A stretch of DNA of 64,000 bases from Clostridium cadaveris (GTDB lineage: Bacteria > Bacillota > Clostridia > Clostridiales > Clostridiaceae): the NCBI RefSeq assembly GCF_020911725.1, contig NZ_CP076620.1, positions 74,501 to 138,500 of the forward strand, read 5' to 3'. Both the position numbers and the translations under genes were made by a program. Position 1 is the stretch's first letter. Each line of letters opens with the position of its first letter. Shown piece after piece: positions 1-7,591 of the stretch. The notes beneath the pieces are model-generated. The model was not told the origin of the DNA and made no database searches. It saw only the letters and a list, made by a program, of their open reading frames with translations.

Positions 1-100
1 CTGAACCATCAAGTAATGCAATTACACCTTTGAATTATTATAAGTGTGTAAACGCAAAGGAATAAGGCTAAATCAATAAAAGATATGTGGAGGGGAATAC

Positions 101-397
101 ATGAGTAAAAAGACATTAGTTTATAAAACTAGAGAAGTAGCAGAAATGACAGGGAAATCTGTGGCAGCTATAACTAACGAGATAAGAAAAGGCAATATGA
201 AGGCTACGAAGGTAGGTAAAGAGTACCTTATACCACAAATAGAACTAGATAGATTTTTAGGTATAGAAACTACACCACAAGCTATGGATAGAGAGCTATA
301 CATCAAGGACCTAGAAAATAAGATAAGGGTTTACGAATTTAAAATCAAGTCTCTTAAAAATGCTATAGAATCAGTAGAAAATGTACTTAGATATTAA
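101..397 (+). CDS. Helix-turn-helix (excisionase-like) DNA-binding protein
   Basis: This 98-aa protein begins with a winged helix-turn-helix of the excisionase/MerR-like (HTH_17) type. Residues about 5-50 read as a DNA-binding unit with the segment REVAEMTGKSVAAITNEI followed by a strand ending KVGKEYLIP. The C-terminal 40 residues are charged and probably form a coiled coil. The start follows a GGAGGGG ribosome binding site. Proteins of this kind are common in phage early regions, either as excisionases or as small regulators, and the replication genes just downstream fit that. No integrase is visible, so calling it a true excisionase would be a guess. Confidence 0.7.
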   Translation: MSKKTLVYKTREVAEMTGKSVAAITNEIRKGNMKATKVGKEYLIPQIELDRFLGIETTPQAMDRELYIKDLENKIRVYEFKIKSLKNAIESVENVLRY

Positions 398-413
398 ATA
401 ACTAATTAACCAC

Positions 414-426
414 CGCCAAATTGGCG
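414..426. promoter_or_regulatory. Short palindrome between phage early genes
   Basis: CGCCAAATTGGCG is a 13-base perfect palindrome in the gap between the HTH gene and the next small gene. It could be an operator for the neighbouring HTH protein or simply an RNA hairpin. There is no T-run after it, so it is not a typical terminator. Confidence 0.35.
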
Positions 427-451
427 TTTGTTAAAAGGATGGAGGGATATT

Positions 452-553
452 ATGAAGGTATCAATGCTTTTCAAGTATATAAATCTATGCAAGGAATTTA
501 ATAAAGAGCCTAGTTGGGATGGTTTAAAGTATTTTAAGATGGCTTTAAAGTAG
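452..553 (+). CDS. Small phage protein, 33 aa
   Basis: A short open frame starts at an ATG seven bases after a GGAGGG ribosome binding site and ends just before the AGGAG that serves the next gene. The 33-residue product (MKVSMLFKYINLCKEFNKEP at its start) is basic and helical with no recognisable domain. Tight packing between the HTH gene and the replication gene, and the strong ribosome binding site, are the evidence that it is translated. Function unknown. Confidence 0.5.
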   Translation: MKVSMLFKYINLCKEFNKEPSWDGLKYFKMALK

Positions 554-565
554 GAGCGTGATTAG

Positions 566-1465
566 TTGGCTAATAGAAGAATGTTTAGTTTAGACGTAGT
601 TGATACTGATAAGTTTTTAGAATTACCAGCTTCATCACAAAGTTTATATTTCCATTTAGGAATGAGGGCAGATGATGATGGTTTTGTATCAGCACCTAAA
701 AAGATAGCAAATATGGTTAATTGTAGTATTGATGATCTAAAACTATTAATGGCAAAAAAATATCTAATTCCATTTGATAATGGCGTTGTAGTTATCACAG
801 ATTGGAAAGTTAATAACTATATCCAAAAGGATAGATACCATGAAACAAGGTATTTAGATGAAAAAGCAATGCTATCAATCAATAACAATGTATACAATAT
901 GGACACAAACTGTATACAAGATGTATCCAAATCGGATACTCAGGTTAGGTTAGGTAAGGATAGTATAGATAATAAAGACTACGTAGTAGTTGAGAAAGAT
1001 AACGTAGTATTTAATAAAGACTACGTAGTAGTTGAGAAAGACAACGGTAGTATTCAAGAAAGACAACAGGTAGTAGTTGAGAAAGACAATAAGAATACTA
1101 ATAAGAATACTAATAAGAATACTAATAAGAATACTAATAAGAATAAAGAAAAAAGTAATATAAATTTAAATATGTTGATAGCTGAATATACTCAAAATGA
1201 ATGTTTAATAGAAACCTTAAAGGACTTTCTAAAAATGAGGGAGGCTATTAAGAAACCTATGACGGATAGAGCGTTGAAAATAATGCTTAAGAAGTTAAAA
1301 GGTCTTTCTGAGGATGAAGATATACAAATTAAAATCTTAGAGCAGAGTATATTTAATAGTTGGCAAGGGATTTTTCCATTGAAAGACCAATCAGAAAAAA
1401 ACACAGTAAATCATGGGACAAGTAATAAAAATAACTGTGATGATCTATACGAAGAACTTATGTAA
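566..1465 (+). CDS. Phage replisome organizer (DnaD-like replication initiator)
   Basis: The 299-aa protein has the layout of a phage replisome organizer. A winged-helix N-terminal domain (about 1-100; starts MANRRMFSLDVVDTDKFLEL) is followed by a polar linker of repeats (about 130-195, with DYVVVEKDN and NTNK units). A DnaD-like C-terminal helical domain follows (about 200-285, containing NSWQGIFPLKDQ). Such proteins bind the phage origin and recruit the replicative helicase, which is the next gene. It starts at TTG, nine bases after AGGAG. The linker repeats are also DNA repeats and may form the origin (separate entry). Confidence in the family is good. Origin binding is inferred from family and position. 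Confidence 0.75.
   Translation: MANRRMFSLDVVDTDKFLELPASSQSLYFHLGMRADDDGFVSAPKKIANMVNCSIDDLKLLMAKKYLIPFDNGVVVITDWKVNNYIQKDRYHETRYLDEKAMLSINNNVYNMDTNCIQDVSKSDTQVRLGKDSIDNKDYVVVEKDNVVFNKDYVVVEKDNGSIQERQQVVVEKDNKNTNKNTNKNTNKNTNKNKEKSNINLNMLIAEYTQNECLIETLKDFLKMREAIKKPMTDRALKIMLKKLKGLSEDEDIQIKILEQSIFNSWQGIFPLKDQSEKNTVNHGTSNKNNCDDLYEELM
971..1090 (+). repeat. Iteron-like direct repeats inside the replication gene
   Basis: Three related units lie in the initiator gene. Two 33-bp copies at 971-1003 and 1013-1045 differ at one base and are spaced 42 bp apart. A partial third copy is at 1069-1090. The first two contain the palindrome CTACGTAG (979-986 and 1021-1028). Phage origins are often repeats located within the initiator gene itself, as in lambda O, so this may be the origin. 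It may equally be an expanding protein linker. Both readings fit the sequence. Confidence 0.6.
1091..1138 (+). repeat. Four perfect 12-bp tandem repeats
   Basis: The unit AAGAATACTAAT is repeated four times in a row without change and is followed by a partial fifth copy. It encodes alternating NTNK residues in the linker of the replisome organizer. It lies immediately after the 42-bp-spaced repeats and adds an AT-rich, easily melted stretch. That is compatible with an origin unwinding element or with replication slippage in a linker. Confidence 0.8.
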
Positions 1466-1479
1466 AAGAAGGTGAGTAA

Positions 1480-2850
1480 GTGGACCGTGAAAAGCTATAT
1501 AGTGAAGAAGTGGAAATAAATATTCTAGGTTCTATGATTATAGATACCAATAGCTGCATACAAGTTATAGAAAATAATATTAATAAAAATGATTTTTATC
1601 ATGACTATAATAAAATAATTTTTGTAACAATAAAATCAGTGTTTAAGGAAAAAAATACAATAGATTTATTAATGCTAATAGAAGAACTAAAAAATAAAAA
1701 TTTATTAGAAAAAGCCAGGGGTATGTCTTATATATCCGAAATTGCTAATTCCGTTGCAAGTACAGCAAATTTACTAGAGTATCTAAAAATCCTAAAAGAA
1801 TACAGTAGAAAAAGGAAATTAGACTATATTGCAAAATATATAAGCTCAAATATAAATCAAAATATAGAAGAGTTGCAGCAAGAGATAACAAGTCTTGTAA
1901 CTGAATTAGTTGAGGAAAAGCAAGCATCAGAAACGGCAGAAGAACAAGAAGAAGAATATTTAAAGACATTAGAAAAAAGAATGAATGGTGAAATAGTAGC
2001 AGTAAAAACAGGATTATCGAGAATTGATGAAAAAATAGGGGGGTTCTCTGGAGGTGATCTAGTTACAATATTTGCTTTTAGTGGAGTTGGAAAAACGGCA
2101 TTAGCCACACAAATAGCATTAAATAATATTAAGAATAATAAAAGAGTACTATTTTTCAGTTTAGAAATGCCTAAAGAACAAGTAAGGGATAGAATAATAT
2201 CAAATTTAGCAGATGTTCCTTCTAAGAATCTAAGGGATGGAAAATTAAAAGATGATGAACTTGTAAGAGTTATAAAAGCCAACACTTATTTATCGCTAAA
2301 TAAAAGGCTGTTAATAAGTGAAGAAGATGAGTTATTAAATATTACAAGTAAAATTCAACTGGAAATAATGAAAAATAATATAGACATAATATTTATTGAC
2401 TATATAAATCTAATTAACATAACAGGAAACAACAAAGAGGAACATTACAGGGTTGCAGAATGTACAAGGTTACTAAAACGACTAGCAATAAAGATTAATA
2501 AACCTATTGTTATACTAGCACAAGCTAAGCAAGAAGCAGCCAGTAAGATGAGTAATAACAACTTGAATATTTGGGAAAAGGTAGCGGTTAATGATGTTGC
2601 AGGTGGGGCGTCAATCTATAGGGATAGTGATATAGTTATAGGAATTTATAGAAATATTGAAATTGATAATGAGCTAGTAAGAAATAAATTACAGAGGGAA
2701 AACAATAAAAATATAGATTATTTCAGTAAAAACTCGGATAAAAATCCCGAATGTATGACTTTATTAATCAAGAAGAGTAGAGCAAGCGGGAAAGATATAG
2801 TTGCTATGAAGTGGAAAAGTAAGAATTACAGAATTAGTAACTGGTATTAA
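1480..2850 (+). CDS. Replicative DNA helicase, DnaB type
   Basis: This 456-aa protein is a phage-type DnaB helicase. The N-terminal domain (about 1-130, with EVEINILGSMIID) is followed by a RecA-like ATPase domain. That domain has Walker A GVGKTALA (about residue 200), the FFSLEMP motif of DnaB proteins and Walker B DIIFIDYINL. It should unwind DNA at the phage fork and be loaded by the replisome organizer encoded 14 bp upstream. It starts at GTG after AGAAGGTGAG. Length and motif order match the bacterial DnaB family. It is more divergent than a host dnaB, which supports phage origin. Confidence 0.9.
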   Translation: MDREKLYSEEVEINILGSMIIDTNSCIQVIENNINKNDFYHDYNKIIFVTIKSVFKEKNTIDLLMLIEELKNKNLLEKARGMSYISEIANSVASTANLLEYLKILKEYSRKRKLDYIAKYISSNINQNIEELQQEITSLVTELVEEKQASETAEEQEEEYLKTLEKRMNGEIVAVKTGLSRIDEKIGGFSGGDLVTIFAFSGVGKTALATQIALNNIKNNKRVLFFSLEMPKEQVRDRIISNLADVPSKNLRDGKLKDDELVRVIKANTYLSLNKRLLISEEDELLNITSKIQLEIMKNNIDIIFIDYINLINITGNNKEEHYRVAECTRLLKRLAIKINKPIVILAQAKQEAASKMSNNNLNIWEKVAVNDVAGGASIYRDSDIVIGIYRNIEIDNELVRNKLQRENNKNIDYFSKNSDKNPECMTLLIKKSRASGKDIVAMKWKSKNYRISNWY

Positions 2851-2905
2851 GAACAGTAGCTTGAAAGGGAGGTTACCAATAATTTAAATAGAAATGAGGT
2901 AACAC

Positions 2906-3037
2906 ATGAAGGTAAGCTTAAAAGAAATTATTTTAAGAGTTGGAAGTAAATATAGTCAAGCTCCAAAAGCGTTAAGAGTTACTATTGGAGAGATACTGGA
3001 AGGTAAAACAAAAATAGACTATAAGAAAAAATGGTAA
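2906..3037 (+). CDS. Small phage protein, 43 aa
   Basis: An ATG five bases after GAGGT opens a 43-codon frame that ends in a basic tail (DYKKKW). The product is helical and basic, with no family I recognise. It is co-directional with the replication genes on both sides. The evidence is the ribosome binding site and the position in an otherwise tightly packed phage operon. Confidence 0.45.
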   Translation: MKVSLKEIILRVGSKYSQAPKALRVTIGEILEGKTKIDYKKKW

Positions 3038-3064
3038 CAGATACTACCAATATCTATTACCACC

Positions 3065-3127
3065 AGGAGTAAATCCTAATAGGATATACATAACCTAACT
3101 TAACTTAAGTATATCCTATTATGCTCC
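3065..3127 (+). other. Long imperfect hairpin in phage early region
   Basis: A perfect 13-bp inverted repeat (TAATAGGATATAC at 3077-3089 and GTATATCCTATTA at 3109-3121) encloses a 19-base loop. GGAG at 3065-3068 and CTCC just beyond the right arm can extend it after an internal loop. No T-run follows, so it is not a standard terminator. It may be an operator or an RNA processing or regulatory hairpin in front of the next gene. Confidence 0.55.
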
Positions 3128-3158
3128 AAATAATCAAATAAAAAGGAGAAATAAGGGA

Positions 3159-3476
3159 ATGAAATACGAAGAAGCTAATAAATTTATAAACAGTGTTATA
3201 GAAAATGAGTTCCAACATGTGCAGCACTATGAAGAAAAGGGCTTTAGTGATACTGATAAGGATCAAAAGGAACTGGAAGATAAAACAACTGAAGTGTTTG
3301 AGAAGTTGCTTAAGAGTATACCAGAGGAATATAGAAAATTAATAGATGAATACTCAAGTTCAGCGTGTTATGAGAGGGTTAATCTCTGCAGGTTCTATTT
3401 TAAAAAAGGAGTTATAGCAGGTACCACAAATTTAAATTTCCTCAAAGATACCAATATGATGGAGTATATAGAATAG
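3159..3476 (+). CDS. Hypothetical phage protein, 105 aa
   Basis: A 105-aa acidic, helical protein with no domain I recognise. It starts at ATG after AAAAGGAG and has coding-like composition over its full length. The stop is followed immediately by AGGAGG of the next small gene, so the two are probably translationally coupled. No membrane segment or signal peptide is visible. Function unknown. It belongs to the phage early/middle operon by position. Confidence 0.6.
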   Translation: MKYEEANKFINSVIENEFQHVQHYEEKGFSDTDKDQKELEDKTTEVFEKLLKSIPEEYRKLIDEYSSSACYERVNLCRFYFKKGVIAGTTNLNFLKDTNMMEYIE

Positions 3477-3487
3477 GAGGAACTAGT

Positions 3488-3640
3488 TTGATAAAGATAA
3501 CTGTTAAATATAGAAACCATGAAGAAAAGGAAAGGCTTATAAATAAGCTTAGTAAGGAATGTAAGGTGTATAAAGTATCTAAAGAGTATGGAAAGCCTAA
3601 TGCACTTTTTAAGAGCGTATACGTTGATTTAGAGCCATAA
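3488..3640 (+). CDS. Small phage protein, 50 aa
   Basis: The TTG start lies seven bases after AGGAGGA. The 50-aa product begins MIKITVKYRNHEEKERLINK and ends in YVDLEP, a beta-helix-beta pattern seen in short phage proteins of clostridia whose function is not known. It sits 12 bp before the J-domain gene and 11 bp after the previous stop, so it is part of one operon. I recognise only the general type. Confidence 0.6.
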   Translation: MIKITVKYRNHEEKERLINKLSKECKVYKVSKEYGKPNALFKSVYVDLEP

Positions 3641-3652
3641 GAAGGTGAATAA

Positions 3653-4453
3653 ATGTATTGTGTTATCCAAGAAATAAAAGTTAAAAAAGCTAATTCTTAT
3701 GGAGCTAGTAAAGAGTTAAAGGTGTCAGAGCTAAAATGGTTCTCTGATGGTGTTGAACATTGTAAATATGAATATACTTATTCGGATGAAAGATTTGAAA
3801 GACCTATTAAAAAGGCTTATAAGATATCTATTCATCAAAGTTATAGGGAAAATGGTAAGGTAAAAAAGAAACAGTGGTCATTATGCACCATGAATTATTA
3901 TGACATAATTGAGTTTAGTTTGTATGATTATGCAGGCAATAAAATAAAAGCATTGTCAGAGGAGTTAAAGCTTACAGAGGATGAAATATATAACATGGTT
4001 TGGTCTAAGCTGGATCCATTAACAGAGCAGATAGAAAAAGAGTTCCAAGAAACAGAAGAATATAAGGTGTCTCAGCAGCATAGAGCAATAATAGATAAGT
4101 ATCTACAGGCTAAGCGTGATTTTGAGGATATATACGGTAATGATACTTATGATTATTGTTATGATGTATTTGGAGAACTTAGAAATAAAGAAATGTTGGA
4201 TAATATAAAGAGGCAATATGAAGCAAGTAAAGATTATCAACGTAGCTACTATGAAAGCTATCAAAGTAACTACAATTATGATTCATATAGTGGTTATCAA
4301 GAATCAATTCATAGTAACTACACAGATGAAGAAAAGAAAAAACTAAAACAAATATATAAAACACTAGCTTTAAAGTTTCATCCAGATGTATGTAAGGATG
4401 ATGGTAATATGATGAAATTAGTAAATAAGCTGAAAGAGGAATGGGGCATATAG
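3653..4453 (+). CDS. Phage J-domain (DnaJ-like) protein
   Basis: This 266-aa protein ends with a J domain. After a Tyr/Ser-rich stretch (about 195-222) the last 45 residues contain KQIYKTLALKFHPDVCKDDG, including the HPD tripeptide that stimulates Hsp70 (DnaK) ATPase. The N-terminal 190 residues are not recognisable. Phage J-domain proteins are thought to recruit host DnaK, for example to remodel replication complexes. That role is inferred here from the nearby helicase. Placing the J domain at the C-terminus is unlike host DnaJ. The start ATG follows GAAGGTGA. Confidence 0.75.
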   Translation: MYCVIQEIKVKKANSYGASKELKVSELKWFSDGVEHCKYEYTYSDERFERPIKKAYKISIHQSYRENGKVKKKQWSLCTMNYYDIIEFSLYDYAGNKIKALSEELKLTEDEIYNMVWSKLDPLTEQIEKEFQETEEYKVSQQHRAIIDKYLQAKRDFEDIYGNDTYDYCYDVFGELRNKEMLDNIKRQYEASKDYQRSYYESYQSNYNYDSYSGYQESIHSNYTDEEKKKLKQIYKTLALKFHPDVCKDDGNMMKLVNKLKEEWGI

Positions 4454-4522
4454 TAGGTACTTTGTGAATACTAATAGTAACCACGTAAACTATTGATATT
4501 ACTAGCTTTACAAAGGTATTTG

Positions 4523-4531
4523 TGATATAAT
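4523..4531 (+). promoter_or_regulatory. Extended -10 promoter
   Basis: TGATATAAT provides a perfect -10 hexamer (TATAAT at 4526-4531) with the extended TG motif. The -35 is poor, as is common with extended -10 promoters. Transcription would begin near 4538 and run into the structured leader of the cold-shock gene. Confidence 0.6.
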
Positions 4532-4560
4532 AAATACAAAGATAAATATAACATAAGTAC

Positions 4561-4643
4561 CCCACTCTAAGAAGTGGAAGGCATTAAAAAGGCCACGGGA
4601 AATATATCAGTTTTAAGCTGAATATTATCCTGTGGTCTTTTTG
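4561..4643 (+). terminator. Structured leader and terminator before cold-shock gene
   Basis: Two hairpins lie between the promoter and the cold-shock gene: CCACT...AAGTGG near 4562-4577, and a long stem pairing AAAAGGCCACGGG with CCTGTGGTCTTTTT (about 4588-4643). The second ends in a T-run and looks like an intrinsic terminator. Together with the promoter this defines a short RNA of about 100 nt, either an attenuated leader of the cold-shock gene or an independent small RNA. Confidence 0.6.
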
Positions 4644-4672
4644 TTTTATTAAAAAATAAAGGAGAATGAAAA

Positions 4673-4888
4673 ATGGAAAAAAGAACAGGAACAGTAAAGA
4701 AAATAGTATCAGAAAGAGGATTTGGTTTTATTAAAGACCAGGAGAATGATTATTTCTTCCACTTTAGTAATATGGTAGATCCAGATAAGTTTAAGCAATT
4801 AGAAATAGGAGACAAGGTCGAGTTTGATATATCGCAGGATAAATCAAATAGAGAAGTTGCTATAAATATAAAAGGAGCAGATATATAA
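4673..4888 (+). CDS. Cold-shock domain protein (CspA family)
   Basis: This 71-aa protein is a single cold-shock (OB-fold) domain. It has the two RNP motifs: RNP1-like GFGFIKD (about residues 17-23) and RNP2-like YFFHFSNM (about 27-34). It should bind single-stranded RNA or DNA and act as an RNA chaperone in the cytoplasm. The gene has its own extended -10 promoter and a leader with an intrinsic terminator. It abuts the next gene, whose ATG follows its stop directly, so the two are co-translated. Its place inside the phage segment suggests a phage copy rather than the host housekeeping gene. Confidence 0.88.
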   Translation: MEKRTGTVKKIVSERGFGFIKDQENDYFFHFSNMVDPDKFKQLEIGDKVEFDISQDKSNREVAINIKGADI

Positions 4889-5512
4889 ATGAGTAAAAAA
4901 AGTGAATTAATAAATACAATAAAAGCTTATAAAGAAAAACAGGAAGCTTTGAGTAATAAAATTTTAGAATTAAATAATAATAAAGAGCTTACACCAATAG
5001 GCGTAGAGCAAAGAATAAATAATCTTATAGAACCATTTGAAGCAGTGGCACAAAATGTACATGATAAAGCAATAGGAATATTAGATAGTGCTATAAAAGC
5101 ATTAGAGGATAGGTGGAGAGCTAATACTACAGGTAAGCTATTAGATTCAAGTTATCAAATAGGATTATCTAATATAATAAAAATTATTGAAGCAGGAGCA
5201 ATTACAAGTAAAGAAGATTTCATAAATATTATTGATGTATATAAAGATGATTATAATGCATTATCAATAATAAGAGAATTACTAGCTAACAATGGTAATG
5301 CGTTAGAATTGTTAATGCTAATACCTAAGGATAATAGAGAATACAACAAAAAAATATTAAATGATTTAAGAAATAATATAGAGAATTATATAAATCCGTT
5401 TAACATAAAAGCTTCAATATCTATGCCTTTAGATAGCATGATCCAGTTTATTGATACTAGATTAAGAGATGATTTTTCAGTAATTCCATGGGAAGAAGTG
5501 AGAGACTTATAA
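4889..5512 (+). CDS. Hypothetical coiled-coil phage protein, 207 aa
   Basis: The ATG directly follows the stop of the cold-shock gene, so translation is coupled. The 207-aa product is rich in Asn, Ile and Lys and almost entirely helical, with heptad-like stretches near residues 5-75. No signal peptide, membrane segment or catalytic motif is visible and I do not recognise the family. It is the last gene before an intrinsic terminator. Confidence 0.6.
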   Translation: MSKKSELINTIKAYKEKQEALSNKILELNNNKELTPIGVEQRINNLIEPFEAVAQNVHDKAIGILDSAIKALEDRWRANTTGKLLDSSYQIGLSNIIKIIEAGAITSKEDFINIIDVYKDDYNALSIIRELLANNGNALELLMLIPKDNREYNKKILNDLRNNIENYINPFNIKASISMPLDSMIQFIDTRLRDDFSVIPWEEVRDL

Positions 5513-5551
5513 CTTCATATAGAAAGAGAAAATAATAGTTAGTAAAGTGTT

Positions 5552-5575
5552 AAGGGGTTGAAAAAGCCCCTTTTT
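5552..5575 (+). terminator. Intrinsic terminator
   Basis: AAGGGG pairs with CCCCTT across a 9-base loop, followed by five T residues. It closes the cold-shock operon. Confidence 0.8.
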
Positions 5576-5637
5576 GGCTATTAAAAATCTGTTTAAAGCG
5601 TTGATATTACAGAGAATGAAAGGAGGGGTATACCCCC

Positions 5638-5850
5638 ATGAGTGATAAAAAAATACGGCTAAGGCTAAGTACCCCTAGTGAAATAAGAAAGACCTTAGCA
5701 AGGATAACAAATATGATAGCTAATAATGAGATAGATACTAAAAAGGCTAATACGATTATATATTCATGTAATGCAATACTTAATAGCATAAGAACTGATG
5801 AACTTGAAAAGCAAGTTCAAGAGCTGGAGGACATGGTTAATGATAAATAA
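5638..5850 (+). CDS. Small helical phage protein, 70 aa
   Basis: This 70-aa protein contains LSTPSEIRKTLARITNMI and ends in a short coiled coil (ELEKQVQELEDMVNDK). I recall very similar small proteins in many Firmicute prophages, next to replication or late-regulator genes, without an assigned function. It starts at ATG after a purine-rich GGAGGGG site. Its 3' end overlaps the next gene by 11 bases. Confidence 0.7.
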   Translation: MSDKKIRLRLSTPSEIRKTLARITNMIANNEIDTKKANTIIYSCNAILNSIRTDELEKQVQELEDMVNDK

Positions 5851-6091
5851 GAAGAGATTATCAAGAATTAAAAAAGAGTTAATAAAGGATATAGGAAAAA
5901 TGGCAGTTATTAAATTTGCTGATGGTAGTGAATTGAAATTTATGGGAACTACAATACTTGAAGCTCTTGTACAATTGCCAGAAGAAACCGAATTTACAAG
6001 AGCAATAAGAAACAAAGAAATAGTTAGTTGTTCAGAGTTTTGGTTATTGGTTGATGTGCTACTACAATTAATTGACCATACAGATAAATAG
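5840..6091 (+). CDS. Hypothetical phage protein, 83 aa
   Basis: The frame opens at ATG 5840, eleven bases after GGAGG (5825-5829), and overlaps the end of the upstream gene, a typical coupled arrangement. An earlier in-frame ATG at 5798 lacks a ribosome binding site. The 83-aa product starts MINKKRLSRIKKELIKDI and is basic at the N-terminus and acidic later. No family recognised. Confidence 0.55.
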   Translation: MINKKRLSRIKKELIKDIGKMAVIKFADGSELKFMGTTILEALVQLPEETEFTRAIRNKEIVSCSEFWLLVDVLLQLIDHTDK

Positions 6092-6181
6092 ATAGTTAGA
6101 GAGTATTTAAAAATATGAACTTTCTGAACGCCCTAAAAAGGTAGCTTACAAAACATACAATGCATACAAAGGAGTGAGAAT

Positions 6182-6529
6182 GTGCTAAATAAAAGAAAGG
6201 TTAAAGACCTATATTTAGAAGGTTATAATGCTGTAGAAATAGCTAAGGAACTAAATGTAAGTACGGAATCAGTAAGGAAATGCATTCAAAGAAACTTTAG
6301 TAATCTAAAAAAAGAACATCTTAAGAGTAAAGCTGAGAAAAGAGATGTAGCCAGGTCTTTAAATCATGAATCTAATAAATACATGTCAGATAGAGCCTTC
6401 ATCTTGAAAAATAGAAGTATATATAAAACACTGCATAATGGTGATATAGTGCTTAAGAAAGAAGCTTATGGAATAGTAACACATGATACCCCTAGAAGAT
6501 TAGTGAATGAGAATAAGTGCACTTATTAA
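6182..6529 (+). CDS. Helix-turn-helix phage protein, 115 aa
   Basis: Residues about 1-40 form a sigma-region-4/resolvase-like helix-turn-helix (YNAVEIAKELNVSTESVRKC). The rest is basic and unrecognised. It starts at GTG after AAGGAGTG. Such proteins in clostridial phages are usually DNA-binding regulators. It stands immediately before the sigma-like factor gene and may control the switch to late transcription, but that is inference from position. Confidence 0.6.
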   Translation: MLNKRKVKDLYLEGYNAVEIAKELNVSTESVRKCIQRNFSNLKKEHLKSKAEKRDVARSLNHESNKYMSDRAFILKNRSIYKTLHNGDIVLKKEAYGIVTHDTPRRLVNENKCTY

Positions 6530-6603
6530 AGAGATCAGATAATGAACATGAAATCAACTTTAATAATTGATTGGAATATTTAAAGAAACGCTCCGTAAAA
6601 ATA

Positions 6604-6651
6604 AGGAACGTTCCGAAAGATAAAAAGCTATAAACTTAACAAAACTTGACA
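6604..6651 (+). promoter_or_regulatory. Palindrome and -35 element before sigma-like gene
   Basis: The 194-base gap before the sigma-like gene holds a perfect palindrome GGAACGTTCC (6604-6613), echoed upstream by CGCTCCG. A consensus -35 TTGACA is at 6646-6651. A clear -10 at the right distance is not obvious, so the promoter may need an activator. The neighbouring HTH protein is a candidate ligand for the palindrome. Confidence 0.4.
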
Positions 6652-6723
6652 TTTACGTAATTAATAGAGTGCATTAACGAAACGACGAATAGGTGTATAT
6701 GCTAGTTAAAAAGGAGGCAATGT

Positions 6724-7443
6724 ATGACTAATGAAGAATTGATAATATCATATAGAGAAGGTAATAAAAAGGCACTGGATGAGCTTGTAGCAGTCAATCA
6801 AGGCATAATTAATAAGATAGCTAATAAGTATTATGGTATTAATAAAAAGCTTGAATTTGAGGACCTAACACAAGCAGGTAATGTAGGATTAATGAAAGCA
6901 GTAAATAGATATGATCCTAATTTAGAGAATGCAGCTCAGTTTATTACCTATGCGGTGTTTTGGATAGATAGATATATAAATATTGAAGTTAATGGACGTA
7001 GCTCCAGGGACGTAGAAAATGCAAAGCTAAATAATAGTTGTACTAGCCTTAATCAGTTTATTGGTGATGATAATGACACAGAACTTATAGAAATGATTGA
7101 GAGCAATTCTGATGATATTATGGTAATAGAGGATAGAATGTATTATGAGGAAATGAGAAACAATCTAGAAGCTGCTATGATGAAATCTAATAGCCTAGAA
7201 GAAAGAGAAGTATTAAAGTTTAAGTATGGGTGGAATGGTAATCCTATGACCTTAAAAGAAATCTCAGATATAATCACAATAAGTGAAGAAAAAACAAGAC
7301 AATGCTATAATAGAGCCTTAAGGCGTTTAAGAAATAATATGGATCTAAGAAAATATTGGGTAAGAATATACATGGAAGAGTATGCAGCCTACAATGACAA
7401 TACTTATAGTTATATAGATAAGAAAATAGATTTATTGGGATAG
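6724..7443 (+). CDS. Sigma-70-like RNA polymerase factor (phage late regulator)
   Basis: This 239-aa protein has sigma-70 region 2 (about 5-85; FEDLTQAGNVGLMKAVNRYDP, with the -10 recognition segment ITYAVFWIDRYI). Region 4 follows (about 155-215; LEEREVLKFKYGWNG then a helix-turn-helix ending NRALRRLRN). Region 3 is reduced. It should direct RNA polymerase to specific promoters. In phages such factors usually switch on late genes, yet none follow here. It starts at ATG after AAGGAGG. A host alternative sigma factor is possible but less likely given the location. Confidence 0.85.
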   Translation: MTNEELIISYREGNKKALDELVAVNQGIINKIANKYYGINKKLEFEDLTQAGNVGLMKAVNRYDPNLENAAQFITYAVFWIDRYINIEVNGRSSRDVENAKLNNSCTSLNQFIGDDNDTELIEMIESNSDDIMVIEDRMYYEEMRNNLEAAMMKSNSLEEREVLKFKYGWNGNPMTLKEISDIITISEEKTRQCYNRALRRLRNNMDLRKYWVRIYMEEYAAYNDNTYSYIDKKIDLLG

Positions 7444-7496
7444 AGGACGTATTTAAGTGATATGTTCTCTTTTTTATAAAAACTATTTTGAAATAC

Positions 7497-7526
7497 TTGA
7501 CATTACGATATTAGATTCATTATATA
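7497..7526 (+). promoter_or_regulatory. Sigma-A promoter for membrane protein gene
   Basis: A consensus TTGACA (7497-7502) is followed, after 17-18 bases, by TTATAT/TATATA (7520-7526). It lies between the sigma-like gene and the start at 7592, so the next two genes can be transcribed independently of the phage operon. Confidence 0.7.
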
Positions 7527-7591
7527 TAAATATATTTTTACAAAAGGAATTTAAATATTATTGTAGAAATGTAATATTAAGGAGGTTGAGA

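Noticed and set aside
1091-1138. Tandem 12-bp repeats as a CRISPR array
   Set aside because: The units are contiguous, have no spacers and lie in frame in a replication gene.
7457-7591. N-terminal extension of the membrane protein frame
   Set aside because: No ribosome binding site at 7457, and a consensus promoter lies inside. GTG 7592 follows AAGGAGG.
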